This document shows positions 22,196 through 29,587 of a stretch of DNA of 33,298 nucleotides, piece after piece. This DNA comes from a virus. The position numbers and the translations under genes were made by a program. The notes beneath the pieces are model-generated. The model was given only the letters and a program-made list of their open reading frames with translations, did no database searches and was not told where the DNA came from. The DNA is taken from positions 1-33,298 of IMG/VR virus record IMGVR_UViG_3300044641_001504; one strand, 5' to 3'. Each line of letters begins with the position of its first letter. The first letter of the stretch is position 1.

Positions 22196-22315
22196 TTAAT
22201 TATCTTCAGACCTATTGTATTGTTTGCGCCACAACCACGAACTAAAGTCAAGCGTAGCACCTTCTAACCAACTGATCAACCAACTGTTCCATAACCAATG
22301 ATCATATCTGTTCAT
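22196..22315 (-). CDS. Small Trp-rich protein, 39 aa
   Basis: A 39-codon gene MNRYDHWLWNSWLISWLEGA followed by SSWLWRKQYNRSEDN. AGGA lies eight bases before the ATG. Six tryptophans and an amphipathic pattern suggest membrane association. The SSWLWRKQY end recalls a small protein in T4-like marine phages. It sits between the structured segment and tRNA-Trp. Confidence 0.62.
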   Translation of the reverse strand: MNRYDHWLWNSWLISWLEGATLDFSSWLWRKQYNRSEDN

Positions 22316-22334
22316 AGTGATAATCCTTTAAAAA

Positions 22335-22408
22335 TGGCACCAGATGAGAGAGTCGAACTCTCGCCTGCGGTTTTGGAGACCGCCGTGCTACCGTAACACT
22401 TATCTGAT
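22335..22408 (-). tRNA. tRNA-Trp(CCA)
   Basis: 74 bases. Acceptor ATCAGAT pairs with ATCTGGT (one T-G pair), discriminator G as is usual for Trp, encoded CCA end. The anticodon stem GCGGT/ACCGC encloses CTCCAAA (anticodon CCA). The T loop is TTCGACT. A phage tRNA-Trp is not common. Confidence 0.9.
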
Positions 22409-22413
22409 AATCT

Positions 22414-22896
22414 TTACTTATTGTCTAATCGATATTCTAGAATCGCAATTTTCTTGTCTAACTCACCAAACAACTTTTGCACTTCCATTCTGATAGCGGC
22501 TCTGGCATTAGCGGCATCAGCTGTCATATCAAGAGCCGTCTTCTGGTTCATAGCTAAACTCTTTTCACGATCCAATGTCATAGCTGCACGGGCAAGTGCA
22601 GAATCTCTTTCAACTTTTCCAATTTGATCGCTCAAACTTTCTCTGATCTGAGCCATGTCAATCGTAGTACCTTGAGGAGGTATTGCTTTGTTATCGGAGT
22701 TGACGACAATAGCAATTTTTGATTTTAGACTAATGATCTCGTTCTTCGAATCGCTCAAAGCTGACATCAAGTACACTACACAGGAAAAGAGAATTGGTAT
22801 ACCAGCAAATACTAGCTTCTCAACCAATCCACTCTTCCCAGAACTTGCTGCCATCTGTTCAGATAGTTGTGTCAATTTTTTATCTTCTTCAGCCAT
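22414..22896 (-). CDS. Membrane-anchored coiled-coil protein, holin-like
   Basis: A 160-residue protein. A short polar N-terminus leads to one hydrophobic helix at about residues 24-46 (LVEKLVFAGIPILFSCVVYLMS). A conserved VVNSDNKAIPPQGTT segment follows, then a long Ala/Lys/Glu coiled coil to the end. This layout fits the DUF7201-type or holin-like phage proteins I recall. Lysis involvement is possible but unproven. GGAG precedes the ATG. Confidence 0.68.
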   Translation of the reverse strand: MAEEDKKLTQLSEQMAASSGKSGLVEKLVFAGIPILFSCVVYLMSALSDSKNEIISLKSKIAIVVNSDNKAIPPQGTTIDMAQIRESLSDQIGKVERDSALARAAMTLDREKSLAMNQKTALDMTADAANARAAIRMEVQKLFGELDKKIAILEYRLDNK

Positions 22897-22954
22897 TTAA
22901 TTTCTCCATGTTTATCAGTTTATGTAAGCATGAAGAAAAGATCAATTCAGTCGC

Positions 22955-23692
22955 TTATTTATTCATTCTTTTTTGATGATCAGGGAACTTATTTCCGTAG
23001 ACGTCTTCTCCGTCAAAGTATCGACGACCAGCTTGATGCGATCGCTCTTTGTCTGGTCCACTCCGTTCTTCTCCGAATGCGCGCGAGCATTGTTGCTCAT
23101 CTGCAATTTCTTCTTCAGTCAGATATCCCTTAGCATTTACCATATCAAATGAATCGACATAGTATCTAGGTGTAGGAATGAAACAACCAATCCAATCGCC
23201 CTTATTAACAGTAACCCAATAGTTAGATCGAGTGATCTTAAGATTGAATGTAAAATCTCGACGTAAATTGTCACACTCGATGATACCCGTCATATGACCC
23301 AATCCATCAATAAAATAATTCGGAGGATTTATAGTCATAAGATTAACGTTCTCCGGCGTTCTGAGAACGAAGCTATTCTGTACAGTTATGATGCCAAGAC
23401 CAAAATGCGACTTAACGATTTGTCCCGCGCCCTTAGTCTCTTCGCGCATGATGATACGGGTAGCGTCTTTTCCTTGTCCGCCGTCCCAGAATGCGTCAAA
23501 TGAATGTTGTGACTTGACAACATATCCATATTGATTTCCGATGACTAGAGGCAAGCAGAGATATGCGTGATCACTGAACCAATCACGACGTTTCTGCCCG
23601 CGCAAAGACATATACTGAGCTTCACAAGGATAGTCGATCCCATCAGAATGCGGAATAGCAACAATCTTGTTCGGATCTTTCACTAACGCCAT
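22955..23692 (-). CDS. DUF6065-like protein
   Basis: A 245-residue protein from ATG 23692, which overlaps the previous stop. It has the phrases VAIPHSDGIDYPCEAQYMSL, RRDWFSDHAYLCLPLVIGN and SHFGLGIITVQNSFVLRTPE, with NPPNYFIDGLGHMTGIIECD further on. These match a DUF6065-like family thought to be beta-rich. An upstream in-frame extension is only the overlapping part of the neighbouring oxygenase gene. It is paired with a 2OG oxygenase, as such proteins often are. Activity unknown. Confidence 0.75.
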   Translation of the reverse strand: MALVKDPNKIVAIPHSDGIDYPCEAQYMSLRGQKRRDWFSDHAYLCLPLVIGNQYGYVVKSQHSFDAFWDGGQGKDATRIIMREETKGAGQIVKSHFGLGIITVQNSFVLRTPENVNLMTINPPNYFIDGLGHMTGIIECDNLRRDFTFNLKITRSNYWVTVNKGDWIGCFIPTPRYYVDSFDMVNAKGYLTEEEIADEQQCSRAFGEERSGPDKERSHQAGRRYFDGEDVYGNKFPDHQKRMNK

Positions 23693-24267
23693 GCCGAGAT
23701 TGCTTTCTCTTGATTGTATGTATAAAACGATGCTATCGTGTATCGTACACCTTCGGGAACTTCGCGGACTCCGTGAAGGAATTCCAGAGTCCCAGGAAAT
23801 ATCGCGAGCGATCCCTTTGTAGGTTTCCACTCAATCTTTTTATTAGGCCAATGAATCTGTCCGCCTTCAAAATTGTCATTCAGATATATGACGGAAGCAA
23901 AATCTCGCCAAGGAAATGGATGAGGCTTACCATTGGGTTCTTCTCTATCAGCATGCGGATGCAGCTCATATCCTCGCATCCAACGAACTATCTGCAGTGT
24001 GTCTGGAACCAGCGGTCTTTTATCTTTAGCTAGAGCATGTATCACACAGCCAACGTCGCGACTGATTGTCACGATATTATTTCTCAGAGGCGCATCGTCT
24101 ACTTTATGATAATCAATAACTCTCTTAGACCAAAAATCATTATTCTGCCCGGAGTTATCGAATAGGTTCAAATTCTTTTCCGTATAAGCTATGATAGCGT
24201 CACACTCATCATATGTCAAGAAGTTTTCTTGAATATACGGATATTTCAATGGATCATAATATGACAT
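23683..24267 (-). CDS. 2OG-Fe(II) oxygenase, prolyl-hydroxylase type
   Basis: A 194-residue protein with all catalytic residues: H105 and D107 in ELHPHAD, H165 in EFLHGV, R175 in PEGVRYTIASF. The strand SVIYLNDNFEGGQIHW is typical of the P4H-type fold. It would hydroxylate a protein or other acceptor with 2-oxoglutarate, O2 and Fe(II). ATG 24267 is preferred over one two codons earlier because AGGA is then seven bases away. It overlaps the DUF6065-like gene, with which it is likely translated. Confidence 0.88.
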   Translation of the reverse strand: MSYYDPLKYPYIQENFLTYDECDAIIAYTEKNLNLFDNSGQNNDFWSKRVIDYHKVDDAPLRNNIVTISRDVGCVIHALAKDKRPLVPDTLQIVRWMRGYELHPHADREEPNGKPHPFPWRDFASVIYLNDNFEGGQIHWPNKKIEWKPTKGSLAIFPGTLEFLHGVREVPEGVRYTIASFYTYNQEKAISAWR

Positions 24268-24288
24268 ATACATTTCCTAATCTGCTGG

Positions 24289-24393
24289 TTACTGCCATCC
24301 AGCGTCACCTTTTCGCGTGACAGATTCTTGGGAGAAGACGGATGAATCAAGACGAACTCCAGTCGTCGCCTGACTATATCCAGCAATAAACAT
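24289..24393 (-). CDS. Doubtful small ORF, 34 aa
   Basis: A 34-codon frame (MFIAGYSQATTGVRLDSSVF to QESVTRKGDAGWQ) in the otherwise geneless stretch before the oxygenase. The ribosome site is poor. The composition looks protein-like, but a second frame is also open here. It may be a fragment of a once longer gene. Confidence 0.3.
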   Translation of the reverse strand: MFIAGYSQATTGVRLDSSVFSQESVTRKGDAGWQ

Positions 24394-24416
24394 TCATCCA
24401 ATTCACTGCTAGTGTT

Positions 24417-24563
24417 CTACGGATCCCGTCCCGTAGAATAGACATCTTTATTTATTATGTGGCAGGTGAGGTATCCGTCCAACGGTTCAAAATGTTTCTG
24501 GACTTCCCATTCTCCTTTTATCGGATGATCAAACCGACCCTCAGTGACACAACTAGTATACAT
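24417..24563 (-). CDS. Doubtful small ORF, 48 aa
   Basis: A 48-codon frame, MYTSCVTEGRFDHPIKGEWE to VYSTGRDP, between tRNA-Thr and the oxygenase block. It has a natural-looking composition but a weak ribosome site. Its end overlaps an 8-bp hairpin (TTCTACGG/CCGTAGAA, 24415-24438). No family recognised. Confidence 0.38.
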   Translation of the reverse strand: MYTSCVTEGRFDHPIKGEWEVQKHFEPLDGYLTCHIINKDVYSTGRDP

Positions 24564-24594
24564 CACGTTTTGGTGCTTTTCTTACCACAAACTT

Positions 24595-24668
24595 TGGTGC
24601 CGCACGGAAGAATCGAACTCCCATCAGAGGATTACAAAACCACTGTAATGCCATTATACTAGTGCGGC
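24595..24668 (-). tRNA. tRNA-Thr(UGU)
   Basis: 74 bases with encoded CCA. Acceptor GCCGCAC pairs perfectly with GTGCGGC, and the T arm is GGGAGTTCGATTCTTCC. The anticodon loop TTTGTAA gives UGU. The anticodon stem GTGGT/TCCTC has two T-T mismatches, unusual for a working tRNA. Confidence 0.82.
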
Positions 24669-24673
24669 AAAAT

Positions 24674-24769
24674 TGGAGGTCCGTTAGCTGATAGATCCCC
24701 GAATTAAAGGTTGGAACCAATAACCCCAGATCATCTTGAACCCCGAAGACTTATTAATCGCGACGGACC
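24674..24769 (-). other. tRNA-sized inverted repeat ending in CCA
   Basis: On the minus strand GGTCCGT (24769-24763) and ACGGACC (24684-24678) form a perfect 7-bp stem, with TCCA directly after, as in a tRNA acceptor. The 78 bases between hold a GGTT/AACC hairpin with loop containing TTGGTTC but no T arm. It may be a decayed tRNA-Thr(GGU) or another small RNA. Confidence 0.35.
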
Positions 24770-24828
24770 AAGCGCGATAGAAAGCTAACCATGACTCTCT
24801 TCGGATCTATTTCGCGATCACCCGTTTT

Positions 24829-24904
24829 TGGTGCGGGATGAGAGGGTCGAACTCCCGACATTCTGCGTGTAAAGCAGACGCTACTACCACTGAGCTAATC
24901 CCGC
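24829..24904 (-). tRNA. tRNA-Val(UAC)
   Basis: 76 bases with encoded CCA. Acceptor GCGGGAT/ATCCCGC is perfect, the anticodon stem TCTGC/GCAGA encloses TTTACAC (anticodon UAC), and the T loop is TTCGACC. It follows tRNA-Asn by five bases. Confidence 0.95.
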
Positions 24905-24909
24905 ATATA

Positions 24910-24985
24910 TGGCTCCCCGACCAGGGCTCGAACCTGGGACAATTCGATTAACAGTCGAATGCTCTACCAGCTGAGCTATCGGGAA
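24910..24985 (-). tRNA. tRNA-Asn(GUU)
   Basis: 76 bases with encoded CCA. Acceptor TTCCCGA/TCGGGGA has one T-G pair, the anticodon stem TTCGA/TCGAA encloses CTGTTAA (anticodon GUU), and the T arm is CCAGGTTCGAGCCCTGG. It is the first tRNA after the promoter at 25002-25030. Confidence 0.96.
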
Positions 24986-25001
24986 AAATTTCTATTTTAT
25001 T

Positions 25002-25030
25002 ATTGTACTATATATATCATTTTTTGTCAA
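25002..25030 (-). promoter_or_regulatory. Sigma-70-type promoter of a tRNA cluster
   Basis: TTGACA (25030-25025), 17 bases, TACAAT (25007-25002) on the minus strand. It lies 17 bases before tRNA-Asn and should drive the Asn, Val and Thr tRNAs. Confidence 0.86.
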
Positions 25031-25035
25031 GATCA

Positions 25036-26037
25036 TTATTCATCGAACGGAGAATTTAATCTTACTGATCCGTGGATTGAATCGCGGATCGAATCGACTG
25101 TGACTTCTCCGCGCCCATGAAAACCAAAGACGTTTGAAATGATCAAGGTATCTTTTGGCACAATCATTGGGCTGGCACTAAGATTCATGGCTTCCATTTC
25201 ATTCGGAAAAATTCTCAACGATCCTTCCGCATGACCATATGTACGTTCTAGCTCGATAGTCTTATCATAATAACGCATATATGCAGACTGCATCCAAGTC
25301 AATCGAGCTTCGTTCATTATATGTGACTTGGGTGAGATTGTAAAGGGACCGTTCTCGATCCTGACTTCTTTAGGGAAATACCAGAACTTCAGCGCATCAT
25401 AATAGGTATCGAAGTGCATAATCTTTTGCACGTCGCCATCGTTTGCTTTATTATGAACACGCTGAATGAACGTGTTATTTACGTACTGTGCGGATGCGTC
25501 CGAATGATTACTAGGTAACATCAAACATTCAAACACACATTCTCTAAGTCTGCTATTAAACATCACATCACGTGCGAGAGATTGTTTATCTAGTCGAGCA
25601 ATGAGATTGAACAATTGCTTATTAGCACTGATGTCAATCTGTTCCATTTCTTGGATAAGATCAGTATTGTCAGCGCCTAAGAAATCTGTAAGTAATACCA
25701 CACCATCATCAAGATATGTCTGGAGCATTACAGATTTATTTTCGATCCTACGAGCGCGAAGGAGATGAACCTCATTAGCGAAAACAGAACGCACAACATG
25801 AAGACCTCGCTGAGCATCCAGAATGCTGTAAGAAAGTTCATGCAAATTTTTGCTGCGACTAAACAAAATCGGATTAGGCTGCTTCCCGATAATGATAGTC
25901 GCAGCAATGTTTAGCGCATTTTTTATCTCAGCCACGCTTGTTGCGTTGCGCGCAACATTGTAGCAGTCATCTATTTTTGCTACTTCATCATCCGTGAGAG
26001 CATTCAGTGAGCGGAGGAAAGAATTAAATGCGGACAA
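25036..26037 (-). CDS. PhyH-like 2OG-Fe(II) oxygenase
   Basis: A 333-residue protein with a helical N-terminal 100 residues and a phytanoyl-CoA-hydroxylase-like core. The iron ligands are H208 and D210 in MHFDTYYDALKFWYFP and H307 in FGFHGRGE. R318 or R326 would bind 2-oxoglutarate. The strand KEVRIENGPFTISPKSH is typical of the PhyH group. It stands first after the sugar genes, next to gmd (one base apart), so a hydroxylated sugar or lipid substrate is plausible. Confidence 0.82.
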   Translation of the reverse strand: MSAFNSFLRSLNALTDDEVAKIDDCYNVARNATSVAEIKNALNIAATIIIGKQPNPILFSRSKNLHELSYSILDAQRGLHVVRSVFANEVHLLRARRIENKSVMLQTYLDDGVVLLTDFLGADNTDLIQEMEQIDISANKQLFNLIARLDKQSLARDVMFNSRLRECVFECLMLPSNHSDASAQYVNNTFIQRVHNKANDGDVQKIMHFDTYYDALKFWYFPKEVRIENGPFTISPKSHIMNEARLTWMQSAYMRYYDKTIELERTYGHAEGSLRIFPNEMEAMNLSASPMIVPKDTLIISNVFGFHGRGEVTVDSIRDSIHGSVRLNSPFDE

Positions 26038-27006
26038 TTATGCAAACTCCGACTTCCAGTGCTCGATCATCTCATCTAGCATAGATTCAAATGTATACGT
26101 AGGATGCCAGTCAAGAAGTTTTCTTGTTCTCCCGGAATCGCCGCAAAGATATTTCAGCTCTTCTGGGCGCAAAAGTTTTTCATTCTGAACCACATAATCT
26201 TTATAGTCCATGTTCAGATAATTGAAAACATACTCGCACATTTCGCGAACAGTGTGTGATTCGCCAGTCGCAACAATCCAATCCGACGCTTCTTCGCGAT
26301 TGATAATCTTGTGCATCGCGCGCACGTAGTCGTAGCTGTGTCCCCAATCACGCGAGCTATCCATGTTTCCGAGTTCTAGCTTGTCTATCATACCCTTATG
26401 GATCATCACAGCAGTCTTGACCACTTTGTTCGTGACGAAGTTGGTACCACGACGCGGAGATTCATGATTGAACAGGATACCATTACAGACGTGCATCTTA
26501 TACGCATTGCGATAATGGCGCACAAGATTATAACCAAGAAGCTTCGCGCACCCGTACGGACTGACAGGATGCATCGGAGTTGAAAGACGTTGAAACCCGT
26601 CGGATTCTACGGAATTACCGAACATCTCGCTAGAAGAAGCTTGATATACTTTAGCTTTAGGAACGATAGTCCTTGCAGCTTCTAGGAGATTTAATACACC
26701 CATAGAGTTGGTCTTGATAGTGAATGCAGGGATATCGCTCGAGATACGCACATGACTTTGTGCAGCTAGATTATAAATCTCATCTGGCTTTACATTACCA
26801 AGAATATTGTAGAGAGAATGCTCATCTAACATATCACCATAATACGTCGTGATCTTATCGTTAGTGTTTACGAGCCTATCGCTCTGATTCTCAGCGACGC
26901 TATGACGACGCACGATACCGTGAACTTCGTAACCCAGTTCCAATAGATACTCAGTAAGATAGCTGCCGTCTTGTCCAGAAATACCAGTGATTAATGCTTT
27001 AGTCAT
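26038..27006 (-). CDS. gmd: GDP-mannose 4,6-dehydratase
   Basis: A 322-residue short-chain dehydrogenase, near the usual 340-370. The NAD(P)-binding GISGQDGSYL is at 8-17, SSSEMFG at 124-130, and the catalytic Y151 and K155 are in SPYGCAK. RRHS and FNHESPRRG are characteristic of GMD and bind the cofactor and GDP-mannose. It makes GDP-4-keto-6-deoxymannose, the precursor of GDP-fucose, GDP-rhamnose and GDP-perosamine. It overlaps the DegT-type gene start. No GDP-fucose synthase (fcl) is in the window, so this step must come from the host or lie elsewhere. Confidence 0.96.
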   Translation of the reverse strand: MTKALITGISGQDGSYLTEYLLELGYEVHGIVRRHSVAENQSDRLVNTNDKITTYYGDMLDEHSLYNILGNVKPDEIYNLAAQSHVRISSDIPAFTIKTNSMGVLNLLEAARTIVPKAKVYQASSSEMFGNSVESDGFQRLSTPMHPVSPYGCAKLLGYNLVRHYRNAYKMHVCNGILFNHESPRRGTNFVTNKVVKTAVMIHKGMIDKLELGNMDSSRDWGHSYDYVRAMHKIINREEASDWIVATGESHTVREMCEYVFNYLNMDYKDYVVQNEKLLRPEELKYLCGDSGRTRKLLDWHPTYTFESMLDEMIEHWKSEFA

Positions 27007-27607
27007 TACGAAAAATCTCCATTTGCGAAATATCAGGCCAATCAGTCACAGTCCATTGCTTCGGCATAATATTTATTGCGTCTTCTAGCTTGTCTAATCC
27101 GAGTTGTGCGGTTTCTGGTGTCATGTAATAATGATAACCAACGCTTTTGATATTCTGATTGCGCCATGGCGTATTACGTTCTCGGCCATCATACGACATT
27201 CTTACCAGCTCATCCCGAGCATCTTTATTATCTAGCAGAATCATTCCGCCGCGCCCGAGACTGAGATGCTTCTGATATTGGAAACTCAAGCACATCATAT
27301 TTCCAGGAACATAACTATTCTTTTTCCAAAGAACTGCTGCGTCAATCACATTATGTGTGAGCGAATAGAAATCTTTCCATTCAGCATCATTCCAATTTAG
27401 TTGGATGTTTAGTTTGTTTGCTAGAAAAGCGATGGAAAGATATGTGCGTGTGGGTACCACGATAGATTGCGCTTTTGTATATCGCAAACACAATTCAACG
27501 CCATGTGTGCAGGAATCAACAGCAACAGCATACGGCGCTCCAAAAAATTTGGCTACACGATTTTCGAATTCTGTGATTGTTTCGAACGAAGGGGCGAGCG
27601 TTGTCAT
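26999..27607 (-). CDS. DegT/DnrJ-type aminotransferase, short form
   Basis: A 202-residue protein with landmarks of PLP-dependent DegT enzymes: DSCTHGVEL at 31-39, VIDAAV with D89, and SFQYQKHLSLGRGGM with K113 as the Schiff-base lysine. Family members are usually about 370 residues, so the C-terminal half is missing. The reading frame closes cleanly and overlaps gmd, so it may be a natural short form rather than a broken gene. It could aminate the keto-sugar made by Gmd (as in perosamine) if active. Confidence 0.78.
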   Translation of the reverse strand: MTTLAPSFETITEFENRVAKFFGAPYAVAVDSCTHGVELCLRYTKAQSIVVPTRTYLSIAFLANKLNIQLNWNDAEWKDFYSLTHNVIDAAVLWKKNSYVPGNMMCLSFQYQKHLSLGRGGMILLDNKDARDELVRMSYDGRERNTPWRNQNIKSVGYHYYMTPETAQLGLDKLEDAINIMPKQWTVTDWPDISQMEIFRND

Positions 27608-28401
27608 GTTTTCAATTTTCCACTTATTCTGTGTACGTTACTCTGATTACCAAAAACAATAGCCATGTTAGCAAAATTGCTGTTTTGACAAAGCAGACTG
27701 CTGCATCTAGATATGAAAATACAATCAGTAAATGCTTCTATCCAATGACGTTCGGTAAAAAAGTTTGTTGCTTCTGATTCCAACGATTCGATATTATCGG
27801 TGTCCAATCGAATAAAATTTTCATTATATAAAATCATGTCACCGTATTTATCTATCAGCGCTCGTAGTGATTGATGATTATCGGAAGCAACACAAATTTT
27901 TTCGTATTTAAATTGTTCGATCAGTTTATCGATATGATTTATATAATCTTCTATCGTAACTGTGCGTGTGTAATAACGATTCATCGTCGTAAGTCTAACA
28001 TGAACACCAAGAGTTTTATCTAAGTCTATCCCATTTAATTTTTCGTCAATCTTATCTAGTATAGATTGACGTATCGACAGTTTCTTAGCAAGAACTCGAT
28101 ATCTTTGTAAATTTACGTGATTCTCAATTTTTTTACAATAACCAGCTAATATAGAATCGACAATAGTATAACTATCATCAATCTTTTGATCTATCACACA
28201 ATTCAAACCCCCTTCGTAAAATTCATAGTTTTTATCTGAAAGGGATATTTTTAGTTCTTTTAAAATATGCTTCGGAAATGGCTTTAATGAAAGATATATA
28301 TTATCAAATTCTATGTTGTTATCGCATAGTGCTTGAATTCCACCCTGCAATACGCGAGAAAATACTCCTCCACCAGAAATTTTATATTTTATATTTTTCA
28401 T
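27604..28401 (-). CDS. Fucosyltransferase-like protein (NodZ/GT23-like)
   Basis: A 265-residue protein. The middle has LGVHVRLTTMNRYYTRTVTI and KICVASDNHQSLRALIDKYG. The C-terminal part EATNFFTERHWIEAFTDCIFISRCSSLLCQ recalls alpha-1,6-fucosyltransferases (HVR...SDN...SS). These use GDP-fucose. The N-terminal third is unassigned. The gene looks notably AT-rich by eye. ATG overlaps the upstream stop. Donor and acceptor are inferred from family and gmd. Confidence 0.65.
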   Translation of the reverse strand: MKNIKYKISGGGVFSRVLQGGIQALCDNNIEFDNIYLSLKPFPKHILKELKISLSDKNYEFYEGGLNCVIDQKIDDSYTIVDSILAGYCKKIENHVNLQRYRVLAKKLSIRQSILDKIDEKLNGIDLDKTLGVHVRLTTMNRYYTRTVTIEDYINHIDKLIEQFKYEKICVASDNHQSLRALIDKYGDMILYNENFIRLDTDNIESLESEATNFFTERHWIEAFTDCIFISRCSSLLCQNSNFANMAIVFGNQSNVHRISGKLKT

Positions 28402-28931
28402 TCGTATCCCATATGTTTAGCATATCGGATCATCGTTTCCGATTTACGTTTCTTCAGAGGTCGAGCAGGACTTCCAACATATATAGTCCACGGCTCCGTG
28501 TTGCACTTAAGCATAGATGAAGCACCCAACACAGATCCTTCGGCCATGGTAACGCCAGGAAGAACTACGCCCCCTGCACACACTCCGCTGAATCGTTTCA
28601 GAACGATTGGTTCTAATATCAATGTATCCTTATATTCATCAGGAATCAAAGGGCCAATTAATCCGTCGCCATTAAATGTTTCGGAACCACACACCAGCTT
28701 CGCTCCCACAGAAACGAAACAAAAGTCTTCGATGGTTAGACTAGTATACTTTCCACCAATGACAGCAACATGAGGTGAGATATGAACATAGTCACCAATC
28801 GTGAGTTTCGTTGTACAATAGAATCCGCTATCGATAGCGACATGATCACCAATAGCGCATAATTCGGGACGCGTTATTTCAGTGTTCTTACTGATAAAGA
28901 CGTCTGCACCTATCTTCACAAAGAAATCCAC
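28398..28931 (-). CDS. Left-handed beta-helix acyltransferase
   Basis: A 177-residue hexapeptide-repeat protein. Repeats of the form [LIV]GxxxxI run through the middle (CAIGDHVAIDSGFYC, LTIGDYVHISPHVAV, LTIEDFCFVSVGAKL), with H53 in ISPHVAV as a possible catalytic His. VGSPARPLKK closes the helix as in WbbJ-type O-acetyltransferases. The start is uncertain: GTG 28931 or GTG 28919, both overlapping the upstream gene. It would acetylate a sugar of the same pathway. Confidence 0.82.
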   Translation of the reverse strand: MDFFVKIGADVFISKNTEITRPELCAIGDHVAIDSGFYCTTKLTIGDYVHISPHVAVIGGKYTSLTIEDFCFVSVGAKLVCGSETFNGDGLIGPLIPDEYKDTLILEPIVLKRFSGVCAGGVVLPGVTMAEGSVLGASSMLKCNTEPWTIYVGSPARPLKKRKSETMIRYAKHMGYE

Positions 28932-29587
28932 TTGATGTTAGGAAAAAAGTCCACATACATATGCAGCACGTTCCAGTCTTCTTCGGTCAACATATTACTC
29001 ACAGAATCTTCTTTTCTTATTATCGACAACTTGAGATTCTGATTTAGCATACCGGCTATTAGCGTGTATGTTGAATATCCGCCAATAACTGAAGCAGCAG
29101 AACACATTCTTTCCCAATCACCAACTGTATCATCAACAGCTTCGATGCCGTACCGCTTATACACCAGCGGATCATCGCTGATCACAACAGTGTCGTTGGA
29201 TATCAGCTTATCAAATTTCTCAATGGAAACTATTGCTCTATCTTTTTGCCTGATGTGAACAATATTCTCGCTGGTCTGTCTGTACTTCTTTTTCAGAAAT
29301 ACTTCCTGCTGAATAGCATCCCAATGTTTGATTATGAGATTAGCATTTGATCTGACGAACGGTGATGTTTTGCTTGTGCCGTTAACAATAGCATACTCTG
29401 GCTTATTTTTAAAGCCGAGTATGCTATCGACGAAAACAATATCAGGATCTTTCGTATCAGCAGTATAGGAACCATGATTAAAAATCAACTTACTGACTGT
29501 CTGATTCTTTTCGATAGCTATCGCGTAGCAAGCACACAACGAAAGAATCTGAGTACCAAGACCGCCGCGAATATTAAACTCAGCCAT
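28916..29587 (-). CDS. GT11-like glycosyltransferase (fucosyltransferase type)
   Basis: A 223-residue protein that opens with FNIRGGLGTQILSLCACYA, the GGLG(N/T)Q motif of alpha-1,2-fucosyltransferases. Later VVISDDPLVYKRYG and SVIGGYSTYTLIAG match their SDD and STF-type regions. GT11 enzymes transfer fucose from GDP-fucose. The protein is shorter than usual (about 290), so activity is not assured. It overlaps the cupin gene and acyltransferase gene. Confidence 0.68.
   Translation of the reverse strand: MAEFNIRGGLGTQILSLCACYAIAIEKNQTVSKLIFNHGSYTADTKDPDIVFVDSILGFKNKPEYAIVNGTSKTSPFVRSNANLIIKHWDAIQQEVFLKKKYRQTSENIVHIRQKDRAIVSIEKFDKLISNDTVVISDDPLVYKRYGIEAVDDTVGDWERMCSAASVIGGYSTYTLIAGMLNQNLKLSIIRKEDSVSNMLTEEDWNVLHMYVDFFPNIKWISL

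Noticed and set aside
22956-22963. AATAAATA upstream of 22414-22896 as a late promoter
   Set aside because: It departs from TATAAATA in the first base and is formed by the final Asn-Lys-stop codons of the preceding gene.
24191-24219. TTGACA-17-TATCAT on the minus strand inside the oxygenase gene 23683-24267
   Set aside because: It matches the promoter form, but it lies early in the coding region (FLTYDECDAII), with no nearby downstream start, and is well explained by codons. I kept it out of the promoter list.
24459-24662. 67-codon plus-strand frame ending in RIELPSEDYKTTVMPLY
   Set aside because: Its end is the reverse strand of tRNA-Thr, and no other gene in the window is on the plus strand.
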